DNA from: an uncultured Lachnospiraceae bacterium
GTDB lineage: Bacteria > Bacillota > Clostridia > Lachnospirales > Lachnospiraceae
Reading direction: 5' to 3'
DNA length: 64,000 nucleotides
NCBI GenBank assembly: GCA_910586705.1
Contig: CAJUJK010000001.1
Coordinates: 244,786-308,785, forward strand
Shown here one piece after another: positions 24,298 through 32,409 of the stretch. Below the pieces are notes generated by a model. It was not told where the DNA came from. It made no database searches and saw only the letters and a program-made list of their open reading frames with translations. Positions within the stretch are counted from its first letter, which is position 1; each line of letters starts with the position of its first letter. The position numbers and the translations under genes are program-made.

Positions 24298-25218
24298 ATG
24301 AACCAGGAGCTGGAACAGGTCGTCGCCGAAGTGAATAAGGTAGTGAAGGGCAAGGACTGGGTGATCCGTAAGGCGCTTGCCGCGATCCTTGCGGGCGGGC
24401 ATGTGCTGCTCGAGGATATACCGGGTGTGGGCAAGACCACGCTGGCAATGGCTCTGGGCAAGGCAATGGAGCTTTCCTGCAAGAGAATGCAGTTTACGCC
24501 CGATGTGCTGCCCAGCGATATCGTCGGATTTACCATGTACAACAGCGCGACAGGGGAATTTGCGTATAAAAAGGGCGCGGTATTCTGCAACCTTTTTCTC
24601 GCGGACGAACTGAACCGCACTTCTTCCAAAACACAGTCCGCGCTGCTGGAGGTGATGGAGGAGGCAAAAGTCACTGTGGACGGCGTGTCCTATCCACTGT
24701 CTCCCCCGTTTACGGTCATAGCGACGGAGAACCCTTTCGGCTCATCGGGGACGCAGCTTTTGCCGGAATCCCAGCTTGACCGTTTTTTGATATGCCTGAG
24801 TATGGGGTATCCTTCCCACGACGACGCCCTTGCTATCCTAAAAGGCAGCGCAGGGCATGGACTGGACCGGGTAGAGAGCGTGATGACGGTAAATCGCCTG
24901 ATGGAACTGCGCGCCCAGACGGAAAATCTGTATGTGGACGACAAGATCCATGAGTATATCGTCAATCTGACGGAGGAGACGAGAAAGGAGCCGCGCATTG
25001 CGCTCGGGGTAAGTCCGCGGGGCAGCATTGCGCTCCTTAAGATGGCAAGGGCGATGGCGATGATGCGGGGCGGCGACTATGTTGTCCCGGAGGATGTTCT
25101 CAGTGTGATAGTTGATGTGTGGAAGCACAGGATCCGGCTGAATGCCCGCGCGCGTGCAGAGGGTCTGGATGTGTCGGATATGATTATGCGGATCACGGAA
25201 AGGATACATGCAGTTTGA
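24298..25218 (+). CDS. MoxR-family AAA+ ATPase
   Basis: A 306-residue cytoplasmic AAA+ ATPase. Visible motifs are Walker A EDIPGVGKTTLA, Walker B LFLADELNRTSSKTQ, sensor 1 VIATENPFGSSGT, the arginine finger region LPESQLDRF, and the sensor 2 segment GVSPRGSIALL. MoxR proteins act as chaperones that remodel or activate partner proteins, usually encoded beside a DUF58 protein and a membrane transglutaminase. That is the case here: the stop overlaps the start of a DUF58-transglutaminase fusion. AAGGA precedes ATG 24298. A TATAAT at 24266-24271 may be a -10 element, but no good -35 is seen. Confidence 0.94.
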   Translation: MNQELEQVVAEVNKVVKGKDWVIRKALAAILAGGHVLLEDIPGVGKTTLAMALGKAMELSCKRMQFTPDVLPSDIVGFTMYNSATGEFAYKKGAVFCNLFLADELNRTSSKTQSALLEVMEEAKVTVDGVSYPLSPPFTVIATENPFGSSGTQLLPESQLDRFLICLSMGYPSHDDALAILKGSAGHGLDRVESVMTVNRLMELRAQTENLYVDDKIHEYIVNLTEETRKEPRIALGVSPRGSIALLKMARAMAMMRGGDYVVPEDVLSVIVDVWKHRIRLNARARAEGLDVSDMIMRITERIHAV

Positions 25219-28200
25219 TGGATAAGAGGCTGCGGCTGAACATAAAAGGAACAATCGGATTTCTCGCGGTAGCTGCCATTCTCCTCTGGATGTGGAGTTT
25301 TTTCAGAAGCTATCTTCTCTTTGTGGCGATTCTTCTGATGATAGCGGGTGTTATATTATCCGTGGCCGGTTTGTGGCGTGTCCGGGGCGGCATACGGGTG
25401 GAGATTGCGGCGCCCCGTCACCGCGTCGGAAAACATACGGAGATTCCGGTCGAGATCTGTTTCGCAAACCCGCTGCGGTTTGTGGGGGTGGCGATTGACG
25501 TTACATACCGCTGTGAAAATATTTTTACGGGAAACATAGAGGAGAAGCGGGAAAAGATTTGGGCGGCTCCCGGAAAAGGGGGAAAACTCCAGTGCCTGTT
25601 AAGCAGCGGCTATGCGGGACAGCTAAGGATAAGCGTGGAAGAATGCAGGGTATATGATTTCCTGCATTTGTTTTATCTGGCATACCGGGCGGCAAAAGAC
25701 CGGGAAGTGCTGGTATGGACAGCGTTTGTGGACGGGGAAGAGGCGGAAGAGCGCTTTTCGCGCATGGAGGGGTTCCCCGGGGAGCATGAGAGCAGAAGGC
25801 GGGGCGTGGAGTACAATCCCGACTATGAGATCAGGGAGTATGCGGCAGGCGACGAGTTAAAAAATATCCATTGGAAATTATCGGCGAAACAGGACAAACT
25901 GATGGTGCGGGAACGTCTGGCTTCCGGGCGGGAGAAGATCAGCGTGCTGCTGCCTCTTGGGGACAATCCTGATGAAAACGACGCGCTGATGGAGTCTCTG
26001 TACGGCATGTGCAGACTTCTGCTGGCGAAGGAATATCCCGTCCAGTTGTTCTGGCAGGGCGGCAGGCAGCAGCTTTGCAGCAGGTATATCGCGGAGCCAG
26101 GCGAGCTGGAGAACGCGATGGAGGAAATCCTTAGTACATGCGGCGTACATGTTCCCGGTTCCACAGAGGCGCAGATGTCCATGGCGCATCCCGCGGAGCC
26201 GTATCTGTTATGTCAGCCGGTAACAGGGAGCGGGCAGAGTGCGCGTCTGCGCCCGTCAGATGCGGTGCAGAAAAAAACGCTGCGCTTTGAAAACATGCCG
26301 GATGGCGGCGGGTATGATTTTTTCGCGGCGCTTACAAGGGCGCTTCTTCTGTTCCTGCTTGTGTATGGTGCGGTCGGCGGGTTTCTCGCCGCATTCGGGA
26401 TCGAATTTCATTCTGGTCTGTGTATGCTTGTGTTTTTTGCCCTTGCCTTTGCGCTGAGCGCGGTTGATGAGACGGGGAAAAAATGGCTGGTCAATCTTAC
26501 GACGCTGTTCGCCTTTTTATTCTATTTATATATGGCAGTCACAAGGTACTGGGTCATAAATAACGGATATTATTATATAATCAATGACATATTTGAGGTG
26601 GCGAGGGACTATTTTGATCTGTCCGCCGGCATGGAATATGCCTTGATCATTGAGGACGGGTACGCGGCGGTGACGACTTTCGCCATCTTTCTCGGGATGG
26701 TGGGGATTATTCTGCTGCATATACAGATGCACAACAGAGGTACGCTTCTGGGAGTCATGCTTCTGACATTGCCGCCGTATGTCCTGCCGATGTACTTTGC
26801 GTGTTCCCCGCCTTTATTGTATATGATCTTTCTGCTGACCGGGTATACGGCGGTTATGATGCTGTCTTACGGCAGGGGACGTGTCTCGGGGCAGACCCGC
26901 TATATCCTTCCCGTGACGGCGGTGGCGGTCGTACTGTTTGTGAGGGCTGTGGCGTTTCTCGTGCCCGAGCAGAGCTATACCCTTCTCGTGCCGGAGAGTG
27001 CGGGGAAGGAGGCGTCTGCAAGGGGGATGGAGAATTTCGCCCAGTATGGTATGCGTGCCCTGTTTCCGCAGAATATCGCGGGTTCGGGGGTCAGCGGGGG
27101 AAAACTGAGCAAAGGATCCGCCATCATGCCCGGTTATGAGACGGCGCTGGTCGTCCGATATACGCCTTACAGCTTTAACCCGGTATATCTGAAAGCATTC
27201 ACGGGGCTGGATTACATCGGGACTTCATGGACGGAAGCGGCGATGGAACTGCCTGAGGACGGCAATATGGAGCTGTCCCTGACCAGCAGGCAGCGCCGGT
27301 TTGAGGAGAGTGACGGCACAGCGGGGCAGGGCATGGGAATCATGGAGGTGGAGAAAACCGGGGCGGGGGATCCGTTTGAGTACAGACCGTATTATACGGA
27401 TTATGGTCATATAGAGGAGGAGGACGGCACGTACACGTATCGCTATTATCCCGACAATGGGAAGTCTGCGGTGTTGTCTGGAAAAGAGCCGTATACAAGG
27501 TATTTGGATGTGCCGGCGGGCTGTGAAACGGCGGTCCGGCACATATGTGAGGAAGCTGGTTTTTCGGGAACGGGGGAGGAGATTGCGCAGCAGATCGAGG
27601 CGTATTTTGAGGAAAATTATAAGTATACGTTGAGACCGGGAATGTATTATGGGAATCCCGACTATATCTCACATTTCCTTCTGGAAAGCCGGAAGGGGTA
27701 CTGCGCGCATTTTGCGTCGGCAGCCACCATGCTTTTCAGGCAGATGGGCATTCCTGCGCGCTATGTGGAAGGATACGCGTTCTCGTATGCGGCAGTCGTC
27801 GAGAACGGAGAGCTGGTGGAGGATGCCGATTATGACGACTATTATAAGGGCTTTTCGGAGATCGGGGAGACAGCGCTCATCCAGATTGAGATTCCGGAAG
27901 CATATGCCCACGCGTGGGTGGAGATTTATGACAGCAGGAGGGGATGGATTGTCGTGGATCCCACGCCATCTTCCGCAGAGGAGGAAAGGACGTCCTTCTG
28001 GGACGTATTTATGCGGCGTGAAGGCGGCGGAACCGATCGCGCGCTGGGGGAAAACATTCTCGGCGAATACATTGAAAATGCACTGGGCGTTATGATTTAT
28101 GTACTCTTTGCCCTCTGCTTTGCTGCCGTCGTACTGTTTCTGGCAATCCGGATTGGCAGAAAAGAGAAGGAGAGACGGCTGCCGGACAGGGAGCGCGTGA

Positions 28201-28445
28201 AACGGGAGTACGGGCGGCTGCAGAGGGCGGCGGCGAAGAAAAGCAGGGATTTTCTGAAACAGCGCACGCTGGCAGAGCAGATTGCATGGATGAGGGCAAA
28301 CTGCGGCATGGAGATCAGTGAGGCGCAGGAAAAAGCGCTTTATCGGGTGTTTTTTGCAAAAGAGGCAGGGGACGGCTGTGACATGCTCTGCGGGGAGCTG
28401 CGGCGCATCCGGGTAACATACAGCCTTAAGTTATTCCGCGGGTGA
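25218..28445 (+). CDS. DUF58 protein fused to a TgpA-like membrane transglutaminase
   Basis: A 1075-residue fusion of two genes that are normally separate. Residues 1-60 hold two helices; the DUF58 domain covers about 60-330, with SRRRGVEYNPDYEIREY and KNIHWKLSAKQDKLMVRE. A block of six or more membrane helices lies at about 370-590 and leads to an extracytoplasmic transglutaminase-core domain with the triad Cys829 (KGYCAHFASAATML), His898 (AHAWVEI) and Asp914 (WIVVDPTP). One more helix (about 955-975) and a basic cytoplasmic tail close the protein. The triad is intact, so a peptidase or crosslinking activity at the cell surface is plausible. ATG 25218 overlaps the MoxR stop, making a two-gene unit. 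Confidence 0.9.
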   Translation: MDKRLRLNIKGTIGFLAVAAILLWMWSFFRSYLLFVAILLMIAGVILSVAGLWRVRGGIRVEIAAPRHRVGKHTEIPVEICFANPLRFVGVAIDVTYRCENIFTGNIEEKREKIWAAPGKGGKLQCLLSSGYAGQLRISVEECRVYDFLHLFYLAYRAAKDREVLVWTAFVDGEEAEERFSRMEGFPGEHESRRRGVEYNPDYEIREYAAGDELKNIHWKLSAKQDKLMVRERLASGREKISVLLPLGDNPDENDALMESLYGMCRLLLAKEYPVQLFWQGGRQQLCSRYIAEPGELENAMEEILSTCGVHVPGSTEAQMSMAHPAEPYLLCQPVTGSGQSARLRPSDAVQKKTLRFENMPDGGGYDFFAALTRALLLFLLVYGAVGGFLAAFGIEFHSGLCMLVFFALAFALSAVDETGKKWLVNLTTLFAFLFYLYMAVTRYWVINNGYYYIINDIFEVARDYFDLSAGMEYALIIEDGYAAVTTFAIFLGMVGIILLHIQMHNRGTLLGVMLLTLPPYVLPMYFACSPPLLYMIFLLTGYTAVMMLSYGRGRVSGQTRYILPVTAVAVVLFVRAVAFLVPEQSYTLLVPESAGKEASARGMENFAQYGMRALFPQNIAGSGVSGGKLSKGSAIMPGYETALVVRYTPYSFNPVYLKAFTGLDYIGTSWTEAAMELPEDGNMELSLTSRQRRFEESDGTAGQGMGIMEVEKTGAGDPFEYRPYYTDYGHIEEEDGTYTYRYYPDNGKSAVLSGKEPYTRYLDVPAGCETAVRHICEEAGFSGTGEEIAQQIEAYFEENYKYTLRPGMYYGNPDYISHFLLESRKGYCAHFASAATMLFRQMGIPARYVEGYAFSYAAVVENGELVEDADYDDYYKGFSEIGETALIQIEIPEAYAHAWVEIYDSRRGWIVVDPTPSSAEEERTSFWDVFMRREGGGTDRALGENILGEYIENALGVMIYVLFALCFAAVVLFLAIRIGRKEKERRLPDRERVKREYGRLQRAAAKKSRDFLKQRTLAEQIAWMRANCGMEISEAQEKALYRVFFAKEAGDGCDMLCGELRRIRVTYSLKLFRG

Positions 28446-28470
28446 ATCGCTCTCTATGCGATTGTGGCAG

Positions 28471-28499
28471 TTGTATTTTTCGACGGTTTATTGTAAAAT
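28471..28499 (+). promoter_or_regulatory. Possible sigma-A promoter
   Basis: TTGTAT (28471-28476) and TAAAAT (28494-28499) are 17 bases apart in the gap before the initiating sugar transferase. The match is moderate. Confidence 0.4.
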
Positions 28500-28589
28500 G
28501 AAAATAATTATGGCGTGAACAGAGTATGATAAGCATGAAATGGCATCATGGAAAAAATGTGGTAAAAACGCGTAGAGCATAGACTGATT

Positions 28590-29999
28590 ATGATAAAAGA
28601 TAACCAGAAATATTTCAACAGACTGCACGTTGTGCTGGACGCCGTGGTGATAGCGGCATCCTATACGCTGGCTTGGTATCTGAAATTTGCAAGTCCGTTT
28701 TCGGATTCCAACCCTAATGTCGGCGCCCTTGACATGAGCACCTATTTTGAGATGCTCTATTTTATCGTGCCGGGCTATCTCATTTTATATTACGCCTTTA
28801 ATCTCTATACGCCCAAGCGGGCGACCGTCCACCGTTACGAGATTTTGAATATCTTTCAGGCAAATACCGTGGGCATGGTGGTGCTGATGGCGGGTTGGTA
28901 CATGGTCGCGCAGATCCATTTCTCCCGTACCATGATGGCGATGTTTTACGGGATCAATATCGTTCTGACCACGCTGGGGCGTTCCTTGATCCGTATTCTT
29001 TTGCAGTATTTCCGTGAAAAAGGCTATAATCTGAAATATATCCTTCTGGTGGGGTATTCCCGCGCCACGGAGGAGTACATCAAGCGCATCATTTCCAATC
29101 CCCAGTGGGGCTATGTGGTGCGCGGCATTCTGGACGATCATGTGCCTGCCGGCACGCTCTACAAGGGCGTGAAGGTGGTGGGAACGATTGAAAATCTGCT
29201 CTATATTCTCCCCGAAAACAAACTGGACGAGATAGCGATCACCCTGTCTTTGAAGGATTACGACAATCTGGAACATATCGTGGATCTCTGTGAGAAATCC
29301 GGCGTGCATACGAAGTTTATCCCGGATTACAACAGCCTGTTCCCGAGCCGCCCCTACACGGAGGATCTGATGGGGCTGCCGGTGATCAATATCCGTTATG
29401 TGCCGCTGACCAACACCCTGAACTGGTGGATGAAGCGGATTACGGACATCCTTGTGTCGTTGGTGGGACTTGTGGTGGCGTCGCCTGTGATGATTGTCTC
29501 CGCCATTGCCGTGGGCTGTACATCCAGAGGGCCGGTGATCTTTAAGCAGGAGCGGATCGGGCTGCACAACAAGCCTTTCCGTATGTACAAGTTCCGCACC
29601 ATGGAGGTGCAGAAGCCGTCCGCGGAGAAAAAGGGGTGGACGACGAAGGATGATCCCCGCGTCACGAAGGTGGGGAAATTTTTGAGAAGGACGAGCATAG
29701 ACGAGCTGCCCCAGCTTTTCAATATTTTAAAGGGTGATATGAGCGTGGTCGGTCCGAGGCCCGAAAGACCGCAGTTTGTGGAACAGTTCAAGGAGGAGAT
29801 TCCACGCTACATGGTCAAGCATCAGGTCAGACCGGGGCTTACGGGCTGGGCGCAGATCAACGGTTACCGGGGCGATACTTCCATAAAAAGAAGGATAGAG
29901 TTCGATATTTTTTACATCGAGAACTGGACGATGTCCTTTGACATCAAGATTATGTTTCTCACGATTTTCAGGGGATTTATCAATAAAAATGCCTATTAG
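28590..29999 (+). CDS. Polyprenyl-phosphate sugar-1-phosphate transferase (WcaJ/WbaP-like)
   Basis: Starts polysaccharide assembly by moving a sugar-1-phosphate from a nucleotide sugar to undecaprenyl phosphate. The 469-residue protein has four N-terminal membrane helices (about 8-130), a Rossmann-like domain (about 140-270), a re-entrant hydrophobic helix (about 280-310), and the catalytic domain: FKQERIGLHNKPFRMYKFRTM region, RRTSIDELPQLFNILKGDMS, VGPRPERPQF, and VRPGLTGWAQINGYRGDT. These are the conserved Asp-Glu and phosphate-binding motifs of the family. The donor (glucose, galactose or N-acetyl sugar) cannot be read. No strong ribosome site precedes ATG 28590. With an ABC exporter in the same locus, it probably primes the exported polymer. 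Confidence 0.93.
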   Translation: MIKDNQKYFNRLHVVLDAVVIAASYTLAWYLKFASPFSDSNPNVGALDMSTYFEMLYFIVPGYLILYYAFNLYTPKRATVHRYEILNIFQANTVGMVVLMAGWYMVAQIHFSRTMMAMFYGINIVLTTLGRSLIRILLQYFREKGYNLKYILLVGYSRATEEYIKRIISNPQWGYVVRGILDDHVPAGTLYKGVKVVGTIENLLYILPENKLDEIAITLSLKDYDNLEHIVDLCEKSGVHTKFIPDYNSLFPSRPYTEDLMGLPVINIRYVPLTNTLNWWMKRITDILVSLVGLVVASPVMIVSAIAVGCTSRGPVIFKQERIGLHNKPFRMYKFRTMEVQKPSAEKKGWTTKDDPRVTKVGKFLRRTSIDELPQLFNILKGDMSVVGPRPERPQFVEQFKEEIPRYMVKHQVRPGLTGWAQINGYRGDTSIKRRIEFDIFYIENWTMSFDIKIMFLTIFRGFINKNAY

Positions 30000-30057
30000 A
30001 AGAGATACTAAAATCTTAAGAATTGTGAAAGACTTTCAGAAGAAACCGGGAATCATA

Positions 30058-30085
30058 TTGCAATTATATCAGGATGTAGTATAAT
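30058..30085 (+). promoter_or_regulatory. Predicted sigma-A promoter for the LCP gene
   Basis: TTGCAA (30058-30063) and TATAAT (30080-30085), 16-base spacer, lie about 100 bases before the LytR-CpsA-Psr gene. Confidence 0.6.
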
Positions 30086-30187
30086 CTTATAAGAATGTCC
30101 ACCAAAACTTGCTTTTTTGGACAAGATGTGACAAAATGAAAAAACGGGTTTTTGAAAACTGGATCAGAGACTGAGGGAGTACAGAGT

Positions 30188-31357
30188 ATGGCTAAGAGAT
30201 ATGCGGATGACTATGATGATGAAGAAATAAGACCCCGGAAGAAGTCTTCCGGGAAAAGCAGTGCATCTTCCGGCAGGAAGGGCTCCGGGAAAAAGAAATC
30301 GGGAAAGAAGGCGCAGGCGAAGAAACAGCGCAGGCGTATTATTCTTTTTATAGTAGAGATCATTATTTTGATTATAGCGGTGATGGTGCTCTACATGGTT
30401 CTCGCAGGTACGGGCAGCGGGAAAGTGGAACTTAAGGAGAAGGACATTATCATCAACGAGACCGTGCAGGAGGCGGAGGAGACGACGATGAAGGGGTATC
30501 GGAATATCGCCCTCTTCGGTGTGGACTCCACCACAGGGGCGCTGACGAAGAACACCCGGAGCGATACGATTATGATCGCCTCCATCAATCAGGATACCGG
30601 GGAGTGCAAGCTCGTTTCCATATATCGTGACACCTATCTGAATCTGAGCAACGATTCGTACAATAAATGTAACGCGGCATACGCAAAGGGCGGTCCCGAA
30701 CAGGCGATCAACATGTTAAACATGAATCTGGATATGAATATCACGGATTTCGTGACGGTTGGTTTTGCCGGACTGACAGATGCCATCGACGCGCTGGGCG
30801 GCGTGGATATCGACGTGGACGATTCGGAGATCAGCCATCTGAACAACTATCAGCTCTGTATCGCGGAGGACTTGAAGAGAGAGTACACGCCGGTGACGGA
30901 GACAGGATATCAGCGGCTGGATGGTCTGCAGGCGACGGGTTATTGCCGGATCCGTTACACGGCGGGAGATGATTTCAAGCGTGCCGAGAGACAGAGAGAG
31001 GTTCTCTCCGCAGTGGCAGATCAGGCGAAGAAGGCGTCGCTGCCGAAACTGACCGAGACGGCAAACTCCGTGTTTGAAGAGGTTTATACCTCTCTGGATT
31101 TGTCTGAGATTATTGAAATGCTGGGTGATGTGGGAGCTTACCAGATTACGGAGACGGACGGCTTCCCGCAGGAGGATATGCGTGCCACAGGCACCATCGG
31201 ATCGAAAGGATCCTGTGTCATTCCTACCAGTCTGGAGGAAAATGTCAAATGGCTGCATAAGTTCCTGTTTGATGCGGATAACTATGAACCATCCGCTACC
31301 GTAAAGGAGTGCAGCGACAAGATTTATCAGGATACAAACGGATATTTAACGAAGTAA
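30188..31357 (+). CDS. LytR-CpsA-Psr family wall-polymer ligase
   Basis: LCP enzymes move lipid-linked polymers onto peptidoglycan at the outer face of the membrane. The 389-residue protein has a very basic, Lys/Ser-rich cytoplasmic tail (about 1-55), one membrane helix (about 56-80, IILFIVEIIILIIAVMVLYM), and an LCP domain (about 110-300): NIALFGVDSTTGALTKNTRS, DTIMIASINQDTGE, LVSIYRDTYL, NKCNAAYAKGGPE, DALGGVDIDVDD, and YCRIRYTAGDDFKRAERQRE. The conserved Arg and Asp residues that bind the pyrophosphate are present. ATG 30188 follows GAGGGAG by eight bases. It likely completes the pathway encoded upstream. A hairpin after the stop separates it from the next gene. Confidence 0.93.
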   Translation: MAKRYADDYDDEEIRPRKKSSGKSSASSGRKGSGKKKSGKKAQAKKQRRRIILFIVEIIILIIAVMVLYMVLAGTGSGKVELKEKDIIINETVQEAEETTMKGYRNIALFGVDSTTGALTKNTRSDTIMIASINQDTGECKLVSIYRDTYLNLSNDSYNKCNAAYAKGGPEQAINMLNMNLDMNITDFVTVGFAGLTDAIDALGGVDIDVDDSEISHLNNYQLCIAEDLKREYTPVTETGYQRLDGLQATGYCRIRYTAGDDFKRAERQREVLSAVADQAKKASLPKLTETANSVFEEVYTSLDLSEIIEMLGDVGAYQITETDGFPQEDMRATGTIGSKGSCVIPTSLEENVKWLHKFLFDADNYEPSATVKECSDKIYQDTNGYLTK

Positions 31358-31362
31358 AAGCA

Positions 31363-31387
31363 AAGGGGCTTGTCTTGCAAGCCCCTT
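31363..31387 (+). terminator. Terminator-like hairpin after LCP gene
   Basis: A 10-base perfect stem (31363-31372 with 31378-31387) with a five-base loop follows the stop codon by five bases. The downstream run is T-rich but broken (CTATCTGTGTGT), so efficiency is uncertain. Confidence 0.65.
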
Positions 31388-31458
31388 CTATCTGTGTGTA
31401 AGCAGCATTTCGAGTCTGCTTATTCGCAAAGCAGAGTCAGAAAGCGGAGGAAGAACGA

Positions 31459-32385
31459 GTGGAGAGAGTGGACGTGATCATTCCCGTCTACAAGCCTGAT
31501 CGAGGGTTTTTGACGATGATAGAAAAGCTGCAGGCGCAGACAGTGCCTGTGAGCCGGATTATTCTTATGAATACGGAGCAGAAATATCTGGACAGACTGC
31601 TTTACGGTACTACGCTGGAAAGAGAGCATCATAATATTACAGTGAAGCACCTGTCGAAGAGGGAGTTTGACCACGGGCGCACGCGAAATCAAGGTGTGAA
31701 GCTGTCGGACGCCGATGTGTTTGTGATGATGACGCAGGACGCCATACCCGCGGACGATTTTCTGATCGAGCGGTTGCTAACGGGTCTGCGCGGGGAAAAG
31801 ACGGCGGTGGCTTACGCCAGACAGCTTCCGGGAAAAGGCAGCAGCGAGGCGGAACGGTACACGAGGCAGTTTAATTATCCCGAGCAGTCCCGCGTAAAGA
31901 CGAAGGAAGACCTTTCGGAGCTGGGCATCAAGACTTTTTTCTGTTCCAATGTCTGTGCGGCATACAGAAGGGATGTTTTTGACAGTCTGGGCGGCTTTGT
32001 GAACCGGGCGATTTTCAACGAGGATATGCTCTATGCCGCAAAGGCGGTGGAGGCAGGCTACGGGATCGCCTATGTATCGCAGGCAATGGTGTATCATTCC
32101 CACAATTACACATACAGGCAGCAGTTTAGGAGGAATTTTGATCTGGGCGTTTCACAGGCGGATCACCCGGAGGTGTTTGCCGCTTACCCTTCTGAGTCGG
32201 AGGGAATCCGGCTGGTGAAGAGTACCGTGGCGCATCTGAAGAAAAAGGGAATGTGGAATAAAATACCAAGCGTTATTATACAGAGCGGATTTAAGTACAT
32301 GGGGTATCTGATGGGGAAACGGTACCGGCGTCTGCCGGGGCGGATTGTGACAGCCTGCTCCTCCAACAGGGAGTATTGGAGTTAA
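31459..32385 (+). CDS. Family 2 glycosyltransferase (rhamnosyltransferase-like), GTG start
   Basis: A 308-residue glycosyltransferase starting at GTG 31459, with GGAGGAAG (31446-31453) as ribosome site. Motifs are VDVIIPVYKPDRGFLTMIEK, REFDHGRTRNQGVKLS, DVFVMMTQDAIP (metal-site equivalent), CSNVCAAYRRDVFDSLGGF, FNEDMLYAAKAVEAGYGIAY and VYHSHNYTYRQQFRRNFDLG. The FDHGRTRN and MTQDA elements are characteristic of dTDP-rhamnosyl transferases such as RgpF/RfbN-like enzymes. The predicted role is rhamnose addition to the surface polymer, inferred from family and locus. It follows a terminator-like hairpin and precedes glmS by 24 bases. Confidence 0.88.
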   Translation: MERVDVIIPVYKPDRGFLTMIEKLQAQTVPVSRIILMNTEQKYLDRLLYGTTLEREHHNITVKHLSKREFDHGRTRNQGVKLSDADVFVMMTQDAIPADDFLIERLLTGLRGEKTAVAYARQLPGKGSSEAERYTRQFNYPEQSRVKTKEDLSELGIKTFFCSNVCAAYRRDVFDSLGGFVNRAIFNEDMLYAAKAVEAGYGIAYVSQAMVYHSHNYTYRQQFRRNFDLGVSQADHPEVFAAYPSESEGIRLVKSTVAHLKKKGMWNKIPSVIIQSGFKYMGYLMGKRYRRLPGRIVTACSSNREYWS

Positions 32386-32409
32386 GGAAACGGGGAAGGA
32401 GATTATCAT

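Noticed and set aside
32386..32409. glmS ribozyme before glmS
   Set aside because: Only 24 bases separate glmS from the upstream gene, far too few for the ribozyme.
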